Shown here one piece after another: positions 7,109 through 17,925 of a stretch of DNA of 35,518 bases. The translations under genes and the position numbers were made by a program. The first letter of the stretch is position 1. Every line of letters begins with the position of its first letter. Source of the DNA: Mesorhizobium sp. LSJC280B00. GTDB lineage: Bacteria; Pseudomonadota; Alphaproteobacteria; Rhizobiales; Rhizobiaceae. Under the pieces are notes generated by a model that was not told the origin of the DNA, did no database searches, and worked only from the letters and a program-made list of their open reading frames with translations. The stretch spans positions 3,939-39,456 of the forward strand of contig NZ_AYVL01000033.1 of the NCBI RefSeq assembly GCF_000502835.1, given 5' to 3'.

Positions 7109-8632
7109 TTAGCCGGCTTTGGACGTATAGAGGTCCTTGTAGGCTTCGCGCAGCAGGTTCTTCTGCACCTTGCCCATCGTGTTGCGCGGCAGTTCGTCGA
7201 CGAAGATCACCCGTTTCGGATGCTTGTACCTGGCGAGGCGCCCGGCGATGGCCTCGACGATCCCTGCGGCGCTGATGGTCGAGCCTGGCGCCCTCACCAC
7301 GACAGCGGTGACGCCTTCGCCGAAATCCGGATGGGCAACGCCGATGACAGCGCTTTCGGCGACGCCAGGCAGCGCGTCGATCTCGCTCTCGACTTCCTTT
7401 GGATAGATATTGTAGCCGCCGGAAATGATCAGGTCCTTGCCGCGGCCGACGATGTGGACATAGCCGTCGGCATCGATCAGCCCGAGATCGCCGGTGATGA
7501 AGAAACCGTCGTCACGGAACTCCGCTTTGGTCTTTTCCGGCATGCGCCAGTAGCCGCAAAAGACATTGGGACCCCTCACCTCGATCATGCCGACATCGCC
7601 CTTGGCAAGTGTTTCGCCGCTCTCGGGGTCGGTGATGCGCAGGGAAACGCCGGTCAGGGGAAACCCGACCGTGCCGGCACGCCGCTCGCCATCATAAGGG
7701 TTCGACGTGTTCATGTTGGTCTCGGTCATGCCGTAGCGCTCGAGGATGGCGTGGCCGGTGCGCTCTCGCCAGGCTCTGTGCGTCTCGGCCAACAGCGGCG
7801 CCGAGCCGGAAATGAACAGGCGGATGTTTTTCGCCGCTTGCCGGTTCAAACCGTCCTGCTGCAGCAGGCGGACGTAGAATGTCGGCACGCCCATCAGCAC
7901 GGTGGCGCGCGGCAGCAGCGAGACGATGCGGGCCGGGTCGAATTTGGTTTCGAACAGCATCGAGGCGCCGGCCATCAGGACGACATTGGTGGCGACGAAA
8001 AGGCCATGCGTGTGGAAAACCGGCAGCGCGTGAATCAGCACGTCTGCGGCAGTGAAGCGCCAGAGGTCGACCAGCACCCGCGCATTCGAGGCGAGGTTTT
8101 CGTGGCTGAGCATGGCGCCTTTCGAACGGCCGGTGGTGCCGGAGGTGTAGAGGATCGCAGCAAGGTCGTCCGGTCCGCGCGCCACGTCGTGGAAGTCCAC
8201 GGCCGCCTCAGAGGCGCGATCGGTCAACGAACCCTCGCCCTTGCTGCCGAGTGTCGCGACCGCAGCGCCCGAGGCCTGCGCCAAAGCGCCGATCTCGGTC
8301 ACTCGCGCCGGGTCGCAGACGATCAGTCGCGGCTCGGCATCCCTGAAGAAATAGTCGAGCTCGGTCAGCGTATAGGCGGTGTTGAGCGGCAGGAAGATCG
8401 CGCCGGCACGCAGACAGGCGAGATAGAGGAAAATGGCCTCCGGGCTTTTCTCGACCTGAACGGCGACGCAGTCGCCGGCTTCGACGCCCAGCTGCGACAC
8501 CACATGTGCCAGTTGAGCGGAGCGCGCCAGCATTTCGCCATAGCTGATCGAGCGCCCGTCCTCTGCCTCCATCAAAAGGCGTCCGGGCGTGGGCATCCGG
8601 GCACGGAAAGCATCGAACAGATGGTTGCTCAT
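7109..8632 (-). CDS. matB: Malonyl-CoA synthetase (malonate-CoA ligase)
   Basis: This is a 507-residue adenylate-forming enzyme of the acyl-CoA synthetase superfamily that makes malonyl-CoA from malonate, CoA and ATP. Motifs are the P-loop YTSGTTGRSKGAMLSHENL (162-180), PVFHTHGLF, LFISGSAPL, ERYGMTETNMN, the hinge FFITGDLG and VGRGKDLIISGGYNIYPKEVE, and the C-terminal lysine motif NTMGKVQKNLLRE. The YGMTETNMN pattern and the length match rhizobial MatB. The ATG at 8632 has a G-rich ribosome site. It lies 40 bases after rpe on the same strand. The usual partners (malonyl-CoA decarboxylase MatA, transporter MatC, regulator MatR) are absent from the window. A related short-chain acyl-CoA ligase is a minor alternative. 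Confidence 0.85.
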   Translation of the reverse strand: MSNHLFDAFRARMPTPGRLLMEAEDGRSISYGEMLARSAQLAHVVSQLGVEAGDCVAVQVEKSPEAIFLYLACLRAGAIFLPLNTAYTLTELDYFFRDAEPRLIVCDPARVTEIGALAQASGAAVATLGSKGEGSLTDRASEAAVDFHDVARGPDDLAAILYTSGTTGRSKGAMLSHENLASNARVLVDLWRFTAADVLIHALPVFHTHGLFVATNVVLMAGASMLFETKFDPARIVSLLPRATVLMGVPTFYVRLLQQDGLNRQAAKNIRLFISGSAPLLAETHRAWRERTGHAILERYGMTETNMNTSNPYDGERRAGTVGFPLTGVSLRITDPESGETLAKGDVGMIEVRGPNVFCGYWRMPEKTKAEFRDDGFFITGDLGLIDADGYVHIVGRGKDLIISGGYNIYPKEVESEIDALPGVAESAVIGVAHPDFGEGVTAVVVRAPGSTISAAGIVEAIAGRLARYKHPKRVIFVDELPRNTMGKVQKNLLREAYKDLYTSKAG

Positions 8633-8672
8633 AAGTCCCCCCGAGCGGCTGTCTCCGGCCGAACGGCGGCGG

Positions 8673-9350
8673 TCAGCCGGCCGCCTTGTCCGCCGCCGCC
8701 CTGATTGCCTCGATATTTGCCCGGTAGGCCTCGACGCTGCCGCCCTTGAAGATGGCCGCACCAGCGACCAGCACGCTGGCGCCGGCGGCGGTGACCAGGG
8801 GCGCAGTTTCAGGCGAAATGCCGCCGTCGATCTCGATCCGGATCGGCCTGTCACCGATCAGCGCCTTCACCCGCTTCACCTTGTCTACGATCGCCGGAAT
8901 GAAGGCCTGGCCGCCGAAGCCCGGATTGACCGTCATGATCAGGATAAGATCGAGCCGGTCGAGCACGTATTCGATCATCGTCTCCGGTGTCGCCGGGTTG
9001 AGCGACACACCGGCCTTCTTGCCAAGGTTTTTGATCGTCTGCAGCGAGCGGTCGAGATGCGGCCCGGCTTCGGCGTGCACCGTGATGCCGTCGCACCCGG
9101 CCTCGGCGAAGGCGGCCAGATAGGGGTCGGCGGGGGCGATCATCAGATGGCAGTCGAAGAAGGCCTTGGTGCGGTTGCGAATCGCCTTGATCACCGGCGG
9201 CCCGAAGGTGATGTTGGGGACGAAATGCCCGTCCATGACGTCGAGATGGATCCAGTCGGCGCCGGCGGCCGCCACCGCCTCGACCTCGTCGCCGAGCTTC
9301 GAGAAATCGGACGCCAGCACCGATGGCGCGATCAGGGTTTTTTTGCTCAT
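8673..9350 (-). CDS. rpe: Ribulose-phosphate 3-epimerase
   Basis: This 225-residue TIM-barrel enzyme interconverts D-ribulose-5-phosphate and D-xylulose-5-phosphate (pentose phosphate and Calvin routes). It shows the full family set: APSVLASDFSKLGDEV near the N-terminus, the metal and substrate signature DWIHLDVMDGHFVPNITFGPPV, DCHLMI, HAEAG, the MTVNPGFGGQAFI loop, IEIDGGI and VAGAAIFKG. The ATG at 9350 follows a modest GGGAAGA. Much longer in-frame starts run through the neighbouring cysteine-rich gene in another frame and are not credible. It is probably the first gene of an rpe-matB transcript. The link between the two functions is unclear. Confidence 0.95.
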   Translation of the reverse strand: MSKKTLIAPSVLASDFSKLGDEVEAVAAAGADWIHLDVMDGHFVPNITFGPPVIKAIRNRTKAFFDCHLMIAPADPYLAAFAEAGCDGITVHAEAGPHLDRSLQTIKNLGKKAGVSLNPATPETMIEYVLDRLDLILIMTVNPGFGGQAFIPAIVDKVKRVKALIGDRPIRIEIDGGISPETAPLVTAAGASVLVAGAAIFKGGSVEAYRANIEAIRAAADKAAG

Positions 9351-9500
9351 GACGCGGTCTTCCCGAACGCCTCGGTTTACGGACCCTCTGTATCGCCTGC
9401 CTAGACCATGAGTCGAGTCCGGAAAGTGGAAGCCGGTTTGTCCTTCCGCTGATGCCACGGCTTCAGGTTTTCGCTGCTCTTTCATCTGCCAGCCAAAGAA

Positions 9501-9530
9501 AAACCCCGCCGGATCGCTCCGGCGGGGTTT
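9501..9530 (-). terminator. Rho-independent terminator after the DUF11/cysteine-rich gene
   Basis: This is a perfect 13-base-pair stem (AAACCCCGCCGGA / TCCGGCGGGGTTT) with a TCGC loop. On the minus strand it continues into TTCTTT, giving a good T tract, 41 bases past the stop at 9572. It insulates rpe from the upstream operon. The stem could also work on the plus strand, where no gene enters it. Confidence 0.88.
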
Positions 9531-9571
9531 TCTTGATCGAACCATCACCGTTTGAAGTTCCGTGCGCGATC

Positions 9572-12500
9572 CTATTGCTCGATCTGCGGCTTGCGCCTTG
9601 GCACGACCTGCTGAAGAACCTTTGGATTCAGCAGCAGGTTCGGTTTGCGGATCGGCTGGCACTGGCCATTGATCGGCCGCGCGCCCGGTGCGCATTCCAA
9701 CCGTGGTTTGCGGCAGGCGCCGTCGCGCAGCTCTGTCCCACGCGGGCAGACGCATACGCCACGCTTGTTGTGGATCTGGCCTGGTATCGGGCACTCCACC
9801 ACAACAGGCTTCTTGCGCCTGCAGGCATTGCCTTGCACTTCCGTGCCCCTCGGGCAGACGCAATCGCCAGCGGCATTGTGGATCTGACCACGAATGGTGC
9901 ACTGCTCCGGCTTCGGCTGGATTGGCCGGCAGGCATTGCCCCTGACTTCCGTACCCCGCGGGCAGACGCAATCGCCAGCGGCGTCGTGGATCTGGCCACG
10001 GATGGTGCACTGCTCGGGCCTTGGCTGGATTGGCCGGCAGGCATTGCCTCTGACTTCGGTGCCCCGCGGGCAGGCGCAATCGCCAGCAGCGTCGTGGATC
10101 TGGCCACGGATGGTGCACTGCTCGGGCTTCGGCTCTTTCCCCACGCAAGCGCCGTTCTCCAGCTCGGTTCCGCGCGGACAGACGCAGCGTCCGTCTTCGG
10201 TGCGGATCTGGCCTTTGAGCAGAACGCAAGGTTTTGGCTTCGGCACGATGACCGTGCCGCCCCCGGACGAGCATTGGCCATTGCGGAAGGTCGTGCCGGG
10301 CGGGCAGACGCAGTTGCCGGCGTCGTTCATGACGAAGCCTTGCGAGCATTCCTTCTTCACCTCATTCCTGATGGTGAAGGGATGGCAGGCATAGGCCTTG
10401 CCACGATCACCCTGCACGTCGGCCGCACCGCGGGACAACACGTCGCCACCGCCTTGCACCGGCGTGTTCGGAGACAGCACGCCGACGCAGTTCTGACCAT
10501 TGACCGTGCCCTGCAGATTTGCCAGGCGACCGTCGTCGGGAAGCACCACGGTCACGTTGTGAACGTGGCTTTCCCCCGAGCCGATCGTCAAATTGGCAAT
10601 GCAGGAGGCAGGCAAGGTTGCCGGCTCCGGCGAGCAGCCGAAGGGCGGATCGATCGAGGTGATCGCAACGCCCTCCAGCCGGCCGAGGCCTTCGACGCCG
10701 ATGGCATCGCCGATGCGAACCGGGCCAGAGAAGGCGCTCGCCCCATCGTTCGTGATGGTGATCTCGAACGAGCAGGGCTGGCCGGGCTTGCACTCGGCAT
10801 CACCGGTCTTCTCGACGCGGATGGTCGAGGCGCCGCCGCCCTTGGCGCAGGCCTGGCCGATCGGATAGACGATGTCGTCTCCCGGAGCCGGGCCGTAGGA
10901 GCCGCGTGCGCAGTTCTCGAATTCGCCGTTCGCGGCAACCGTCAGGTCGAAATGGCGGCTGGTTCCAGGCGTCATAACAGCGCCAGGAATCTGGCAGGAC
11001 AGTGTGTTGGCCGGAAGCGGTCCGCAAGCCCATTCCGCGCCGTCTGGGGTGACGGTCTGGATCTGGACCGGCGCTCCGCCGGCTATCAGCGTCGCGGCAT
11101 CGTTGACCCGTACCGGACCGGTCGGGGCAATGGTGCCGAGGCTGATGACGGTAATGCGGCAGGAAACGACCGCAGCACCGGCCAGCGAGGCATTGCATAC
11201 CTTGGTGATGCGCAGGGCCGGCTGGCCGCCATTCGGATGACGGATGCGTTCCTTGGCGCAGGCCCTGTTGTTGGTGATGTCGTTCTCACCGGGAATAGCC
11301 TTCACCTCGGCGCAGTTCTCGACACTGTCGGGCCGGTAGTTGGCCGGCATCACCGCCCTGACGAAGATCGGCGTCGAGGCGCCAGGCAACAGCACGATGC
11401 CGGCGGTGTCGCAGCGGAACTGGCCGGGGCCGTTCGGTCCGCATGTCCATGGCGGCGTCGGGCCGAAGGTCGAGGATGCCGGCGCGCCGCCCGGATAGGT
11501 ATCGACGACCGTCAGCGGCCCATTATAGGGGACGCTGCCATTGTTGATTATGTCGACCACGAAGGTGCAGACGCCATCGGCCGAACAGAATTCGGTGCGG
11601 GCGCGCTTCTTCAGGATCAGGTCGACCTTCTTCTCCACCGGCGGCCGGCAGTCGCGGTCACGATCGCCACGCCGGCAGACCGGGATCGATGCACAGCCGC
11701 GATCGTTTTGCTGGCTGCCGAAAAGCGGCTTGCCGCTGGCGCCGTAATTGTAAGTGGCGCAGTTGCGCAAGACGCTGCCTCGCCAGCCTGCGGCCGGCTT
11801 GAAGCCGAGCTTGAGGTCGACAGAGGCACCCGGATTGAGCGTGGTCACCAGATGAGTGCAAATCATCGGGGTGGTTCCAGGCGCGCAGACCCAAGGCGGG
11901 TTCGGCCCTGAATCGAGGGTGGAGCCGGCCGGCAGGGTGACTTCGTCGAGCACGATCTTGCCGTGGTAGGGTGCATCGCCGACATTGGTGACCCTGATGG
12001 TGAAGTCGCAGCCGCCGCCCATCGTGCAACGTTGCACGTCGGCGCGCTTTTCGACTTTCAGATCCGGTTCCTTGTCCTTCGGCGGGCAGCGCTGATCACG
12101 TGGGATGACGATATCGATGGTCTGCGTACAGCACCGGCCCCAGCCCTCCCTCGGGCCGGCATAGGTTTCGATACCGGTGACGATGATGTGGATGACGTCG
12201 CCGGGTGAAGCGCCGACGATCTTCCAATTGAGCACACCGCCGCCGGCCGGCACCAATTGCGTGTCGGGAATGATGGTGATGCCGGGTGTCGTCGTCGAAA
12301 GCTGCACCCATTTGCCGGCCATCTCTGGGCCGACCGGCATGTGGTAGATGAAGGCGCCGCCGCCGGGCAAGCAATCGACCGTGCCGCGCTCCACCTTGAA
12401 GCATTCCTTGCCGGGAGGTGGAGGCGGCGGGTTGCACCTGGTGACGTCGATCTTGATCGACGTCTTTGCACCCGTGAGATAATTGCCGTCGTCCGGCTTG

Positions 12501-13174
12501 CCCGGATCCTGCGACGGGATTTCGATGCCGGCGCCGCGTTCGCGGCTCACCTTAACCGCGCCCTGGTTGTGAACGATCGTCGGCGACGGAAACGCCGCAT
12601 GGTCGATCTTGGCGGTGATCTGGAACGTGATGACGCGCTGGTTCGCAGCGCCGATGCCGTCGAGATCGCTGGCGGAAATCCGGAAATCGGACACCGTCGC
12701 GGTATCGTCCGGGCCAGCCGAACTGCTGATCGCAGCGCCGGGCAGCGGTCCGCCGGACGCATCGGTGCCGTCGCCGGTCACATGCACGCCGACGATGCGC
12801 AGGCCGTGCGGGAGCTGGTCCCTGAAATCGAGCCTGACCTTTTTCAGCATGGCGGCGAGGTCCGGGCTGGCAAAACCCTGCGGATTGCCGCGCAAGCCAA
12901 AGCTCAGCGAGTATACGACATAGTCGCAGCCTCTCTGGGTGCCTTTCTTGGTGAAGAAGGGCACGATCCGGCCCGGCTCCGGATTGACGGTGCGAGGATT
13001 GTCGAAATCGAGCCTGGGATCTGGAACGGCAGTGTAGATGCCCGCATCGGCAGGCTTGGTCTTGGCCGGAGCAAGGTCTTCAGCGAAGCCTTGCAGCGGA
13101 CTCAGCATGGCGACCGCGATACCGGCCGCCATCAGCCAGCGCACGCCGCGCCTGGCGAGTGACAGGGGTTTCAT
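9572..13174 (-). CDS. Large secreted protein with DUF11-like domains and cysteine-rich C-terminal repeats
   Basis: The product is 1200 residues and function unknown. The start at 13174 gives a good signal peptide (LARRGVRWLMAAGIAVAML..., cut near GFA at residue 31) and has GGAG 6 bases upstream. In order: a unique N-terminal region (about 35-245), a polyproline hinge (249-254), a module at 258-358 shared with the upstream gene, four DUF11-like immunoglobulin-type domains (about 370-500, 516-640, 652-778, 784-930), and at least five four-cysteine units (943-1160) with the pattern C-x(n)-C-x-C-P-x-G-T-E-x(n)-C. Three of these are near-identical 36-residue repeats. Many cysteines imply an oxidising, extracytoplasmic location. 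DUF11 domains are found in bacterial surface proteins; adhesion or envelope structure is only a guess. A strong terminator follows. Confidence 0.85.
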   Translation of the reverse strand: MKPLSLARRGVRWLMAAGIAVAMLSPLQGFAEDLAPAKTKPADAGIYTAVPDPRLDFDNPRTVNPEPGRIVPFFTKKGTQRGCDYVVYSLSFGLRGNPQGFASPDLAAMLKKVRLDFRDQLPHGLRIVGVHVTGDGTDASGGPLPGAAISSSAGPDDTATVSDFRISASDLDGIGAANQRVITFQITAKIDHAAFPSPTIVHNQGAVKVSRERGAGIEIPSQDPGKPDDGNYLTGAKTSIKIDVTRCNPPPPPPGKECFKVERGTVDCLPGGGAFIYHMPVGPEMAGKWVQLSTTTPGITIIPDTQLVPAGGGVLNWKIVGASPGDVIHIIVTGIETYAGPREGWGRCCTQTIDIVIPRDQRCPPKDKEPDLKVEKRADVQRCTMGGGCDFTIRVTNVGDAPYHGKIVLDEVTLPAGSTLDSGPNPPWVCAPGTTPMICTHLVTTLNPGASVDLKLGFKPAAGWRGSVLRNCATYNYGASGKPLFGSQQNDRGCASIPVCRRGDRDRDCRPPVEKKVDLILKKRARTEFCSADGVCTFVVDIINNGSVPYNGPLTVVDTYPGGAPASSTFGPTPPWTCGPNGPGQFRCDTAGIVLLPGASTPIFVRAVMPANYRPDSVENCAEVKAIPGENDITNNRACAKERIRHPNGGQPALRITKVCNASLAGAAVVSCRITVISLGTIAPTGPVRVNDAATLIAGGAPVQIQTVTPDGAEWACGPLPANTLSCQIPGAVMTPGTSRHFDLTVAANGEFENCARGSYGPAPGDDIVYPIGQACAKGGGASTIRVEKTGDAECKPGQPCSFEITITNDGASAFSGPVRIGDAIGVEGLGRLEGVAITSIDPPFGCSPEPATLPASCIANLTIGSGESHVHNVTVVLPDDGRLANLQGTVNGQNCVGVLSPNTPVQGGGDVLSRGAADVQGDRGKAYACHPFTIRNEVKKECSQGFVMNDAGNCVCPPGTTFRNGQCSSGGGTVIVPKPKPCVLLKGQIRTEDGRCVCPRGTELENGACVGKEPKPEQCTIRGQIHDAAGDCACPRGTEVRGNACRPIQPRPEQCTIRGQIHDAAGDCVCPRGTEVRGNACRPIQPKPEQCTIRGQIHNAAGDCVCPRGTEVQGNACRRKKPVVVECPIPGQIHNKRGVCVCPRGTELRDGACRKPRLECAPGARPINGQCQPIRKPNLLLNPKVLQQVVPRRKPQIEQ
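9794..10117 (-). repeat. Three 108-base tandem repeats coding cysteine-rich units
   Basis: Within the DUF11 gene, units starting (minus strand) at 10117, 10009 and 9901 each encode 36 residues beginning CTIRGQIH and ending near P-x-x-E. The first two differ at only two residues. More diverged units flank them (982 onward upstream, residue 1128 onward downstream). Exact 108-base spacing and high identity indicate recent tandem duplication. Confidence 0.9.
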
Positions 13175-13262
13175 GATGGTCTCCATGACGGATGATTGTT
13201 TGCCGGTTGATGGGCTGCTTGTCGCAGGCGGGAAAAATGCGAGATTGCTCATCTTCCCCTCC

Positions 13263-15224
13263 TCACGGTTCGCAGCTGACGGCTGGGGTTCTGAGCCGCA
13301 AGGTCATCTTGCAGCAAGGGTAGTAGCCACCCTTGTCGCTATCGGACTGCCTGTAGAAGCAGAGCCCGACATCGACCGTATCGCCAGGGTAATGGCCGGT
13401 GATGCCGATCGTGTATGGCGCGCCGGGCGCATGCGACAGAGGTGAAGTCACCCCAACGCCAGGCGTCCTGGACAGAGCCTTGATCGAATCGCCGCCAAAG
13501 CCGGCATGGTCATGGAGATAGAGATCGGCCTCGAGGCCGGGGGGCGTGCAGAAATACCTGACATCCTCGACATCAAGGCAAGGAGGCAGATTGCCGGGGG
13601 GCGGAAAGTCCGGCGGATAGAACGGTGGCAGATAGCCGCCCGGCACCTGCTCGTAATAGCCGGCACGGCCTTCGCAGGGGCGCCAGACCTCGACGTCGCC
13701 GACATGGCCTTCGACTTCCGGGTCTTCGAAATAATTGTCGAAGTCGACGAACCACGCGCCGAAAGGCGGCATGTTGGCCGGCTTGACCAGTGCCGTCGGC
13801 GTGATTTGCACGCCGTGCACGGCGAGCGGCCCGCCGGCTGCGAGTTGTTCGGCAAGCTCCGGGTTGTCGCGCAACTTGTCGCCGGTATCGACCAGCGTGT
13901 CGGTGCAGACGCCGGTATCGAGATTGCCTTCGGCATCGTAGCCATATTGCAGGTCGAGGCCGCCGGCCGACTGTCGGTTGTCTTGCGGGAAGCCGACCGC
14001 ATATTCCTGCGGCACTTCCACCCAGGCCGATTCCGTCGCCGGATCGTCCGGATTTTCGCGCCAGTAGCGGATGACCTCACCCTTGCCGGAATCGGCGAAC
14101 TGGCTGTAGTCGTAGCGGTTCTCCACCGGGCCGCGCTGGGCCAGGTACATGAAGCCCTCGTTGTCGAAGGCGATGTCGGTGACCGCGTAATCCTTGTCGG
14201 CCTTGACCGTCAGTTCCCAGCGCGGGTCGCCGGCGAAACTGCCGTCGCCGGCAACGCCCACCGACCAGATCTCCGCCTTATCACCGACCGAATAATAGAG
14301 CCGGCCGCCACGATAGGCGACCGACCAGACGCGGCGCTCGTCCTGCGTGTAGCCCCAGCTGTCGGGGTCCTCGCTGTCGAAGGCAGCACCCTGGATGTCA
14401 ATCACCGAGCCGTCGTCGGCAAGGGCGGCAAGCCCGTGCGCCGGGCGGCCGGCTATGCCGTGGTCGAACGTGTCGAGCAGCGCGCCATTGGCGTCGATGC
14501 GGTGGATGAGGCCGGTGTCGAGATCGCTGGCGAAGAACTGGCGGTGGATATTGTCGAAAGTGACGTCGCCGATGCCGGGACCGCTATTGGCGTCGATATC
14601 GGCGAATTTCGAGACGGCGCCGGTGATGCCGTCGATCTTCCAGATCGTTCCGGAGCCGCCGCCGTTTTCGGTGCCGAACTGGCCGTCCATGAAGACCGCG
14701 TCAGCCGTGCCGCGGCGCTGCCGCTCCGGCCGGCCGTCGGCGTCGCCGTCTGGCGTGACTATGCGGATGCCGTGCAGCGACGTGGCGCCGGCATAGAGGT
14801 TTGGAATGGCCGATGGAACGCCGTCGCGCACGCCGTCGTCGTAGGTGATGCCGAACACCTGGCCGATTTGCCCGGCCGTGACCTCGAACGGTGGCGGGGT
14901 GAAGACCAATTGGCCAGACGCCGGCCCGCCCAGCCTTGAGACGTCGAAGATGCGCAAGGTCGCGCGCGCCGTGTCGATGAAGGTTTCGTCGACGGGATCG
15001 ACGCCCGGCGGCAGGCCTTCCTCGAAATTGGGAATGATGGTGCCGGAGAATCCGGTCACTGCCATTGAGCCGGGATAGATGATCTGGGTTTCCTGAGCCT
15101 GGGCCGAGCCACCGAGCCAGAGCCCAGCGGCGAGCGCCAAGATCGACAATCCGCTGGCAGCCTGGATGGCGCGGCGCAAACGGCCGGCACGAGAGCGCAC
15201 GAACGCGCCGTGGTCGCAAGACAT
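13263..15224 (-). CDS. Exported protein of unknown function, propeller-like, partner of the DUF11 gene
   Basis: The product is 653 residues. The ATG at 15224 is chosen because GGGGGGAGATCC precedes it and a signal peptide follows at once (hydrophobic stretch about 24-40, cleavage near SAQAQ). Residues about 45-530 contain repeated strand-turn patterns such as GTIWKIDGITGAVSKFADI, FASDLDTGLIHRIDANG, RLYYSVGDKAEIWSVG and DIAFDNEGFMYLAQRG, resembling a beta-propeller of the SMP-30/NHL kind. No catalytic set is recognised. A proline-rich linker (about 533-548) leads to a C-terminal module at 549-646 matching the one in the downstream protein, with the same two-cysteine, TPG, PGD and CC spacing. 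The next gene begins 88 bases downstream, so the two are probably co-transcribed. Confidence 0.82.
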   Translation of the reverse strand: MSCDHGAFVRSRAGRLRRAIQAASGLSILALAAGLWLGGSAQAQETQIIYPGSMAVTGFSGTIIPNFEEGLPPGVDPVDETFIDTARATLRIFDVSRLGGPASGQLVFTPPPFEVTAGQIGQVFGITYDDGVRDGVPSAIPNLYAGATSLHGIRIVTPDGDADGRPERQRRGTADAVFMDGQFGTENGGGSGTIWKIDGITGAVSKFADIDANSGPGIGDVTFDNIHRQFFASDLDTGLIHRIDANGALLDTFDHGIAGRPAHGLAALADDGSVIDIQGAAFDSEDPDSWGYTQDERRVWSVAYRGGRLYYSVGDKAEIWSVGVAGDGSFAGDPRWELTVKADKDYAVTDIAFDNEGFMYLAQRGPVENRYDYSQFADSGKGEVIRYWRENPDDPATESAWVEVPQEYAVGFPQDNRQSAGGLDLQYGYDAEGNLDTGVCTDTLVDTGDKLRDNPELAEQLAAGGPLAVHGVQITPTALVKPANMPPFGAWFVDFDNYFEDPEVEGHVGDVEVWRPCEGRAGYYEQVPGGYLPPFYPPDFPPPGNLPPCLDVEDVRYFCTPPGLEADLYLHDHAGFGGDSIKALSRTPGVGVTSPLSHAPGAPYTIGITGHYPGDTVDVGLCFYRQSDSDKGGYYPCCKMTLRLRTPAVSCEP

Positions 15225-15795
15225 GGATCTCCCCCCACAGGTCATGGGAGAAGCATCCGGTCCCGGCGCGCAAATCAGGGCAAGGCGCGGCGTTCCGGCA
15301 CGTTCATCCCTGATCGAATTGTCTGCTTTCCTCAACGTCACGATACGCCTGCGTCCGCGCAGGGTCAACGGAACCAGCGAAAAGCCCAGCGCATCGACCC
15401 GGTCCCGAAGGCGATGGTCGCGCTGAGTTCCTGCTGTTCCCGGAGACCATGGAGCCTCTGGATCTGTGGTCATGGGGCTTTCCTTTCCGGGGCCGCACCA
15501 CGCGGCACCTGAGCGTCAGTCGCGGGGCGAGGCGGAAAGGTTCATGGGCCGGGGGCCGGGCCGGCTGGATCACCGCCGGAAAATACGGGCCTGCCGGTCC
15601 CGAATCCGATCAACCGCGATGAAAGGTGAACGCCTTGCGCAGAATGCTTGCGCGCCACGCAGCCTGTTCTTATATACGCGCCAAGCCGTCCAGCGCCGAA
15701 TGCCGGTTGCCGGAGCGGAATTTCTTGTGAACAGGGGCTTTCGTCGGAACGCCTGTACGGGTCCTGAGAGCCTGCTTAGCGGAGAGATTAGAGAA
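15225..15795. other. Intergenic region upstream of dnaK and of the exported-protein operon
   Basis: These 571 bases separate divergent genes. Open frames exist in several registers but have no ribosome site, family motif or codon-pattern support. The region must hold both promoters. A candidate heat-shock promoter for dnaK is at 15647-15676. A GC-rich imperfect dyad lies around 15546-15566. I see no CIRCE-type inverted repeat. Confidence 0.6.
15647..15676 (+). promoter_or_regulatory. Candidate RpoH (sigma-32) promoter of dnaK
   Basis: CTTGCG at 15647-15652 and CTTATATA at 15669-15676 are separated by 16 bases. This resembles the CTTG...CNTATNT pattern of alphaproteobacterial heat-shock promoters. 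It is about 120 bases before the dnaK ATG. A second CTTG at 15634 is less well spaced. Confidence 0.45.
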
Positions 15796-17712
<1,917 letters not shown>

Positions 17713-17741
17713 ACCGCCTGACGGTACAGGTAAGGGAAAAA

Positions 17742-17766
17742 GCCCGGCGCACAGCCGGGCTTTTTT
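17742..17766 (+). terminator. Rho-independent terminator after dnaK
   Basis: This is a 7-base-pair GC stem (GCCCGGC / GCCGGGC) with a GCACA loop followed by six T residues. Flanking A residues (17737-17741) can pair with the T run, allowing bidirectional use. It lies between dnaK and dnaJ and would set a dnaK excess over dnaJ. Confidence 0.88.
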
Positions 17767-17925
17767 GCAACCCTTTGCCGGAAAAACGCTGAGCTGCCCG
17801 AAAAAATGCGGACAAAGCCTCGTAGACACTGGCATCGCGGCTCCATCACACCTAAATCGGAACAGCGTGCCGGCAAACGACGCAACGATGCTTCAAGACG
17901 TTGACTATCCGGACTGCGGGAAAAC

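Noticed and set aside
7220..8704. 494-codon open frame opposite matB
   Set aside because: It has composition-driven shadow coding with no family motif, while matB on the other strand is complete.
9794..10117. Regular repeats considered as a CRISPR array
   Set aside because: Units are contiguous 108-base coding repeats with no unique spacers, in frame within a long gene.
9452..11911. 819-codon open frame on the plus strand
   Set aside because: It is antisense to the repeat-rich DUF11 gene. Its apparent repeats merely mirror the 108-base units, and it runs through the terminator.
13506..14939. 477-codon open frame opposite the 653-residue exported protein
   Set aside because: The sense strand has a signal peptide, a ribosome site and a module shared with its neighbour; the antisense frame has none.
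15225..15795. ROSE-type RNA thermometer or CIRCE element before dnaK
   Set aside because: No TTAGCACTC-type dyad and no anti-Shine-Dalgarno hairpin pairing with the GGAGAG site was found by eye.
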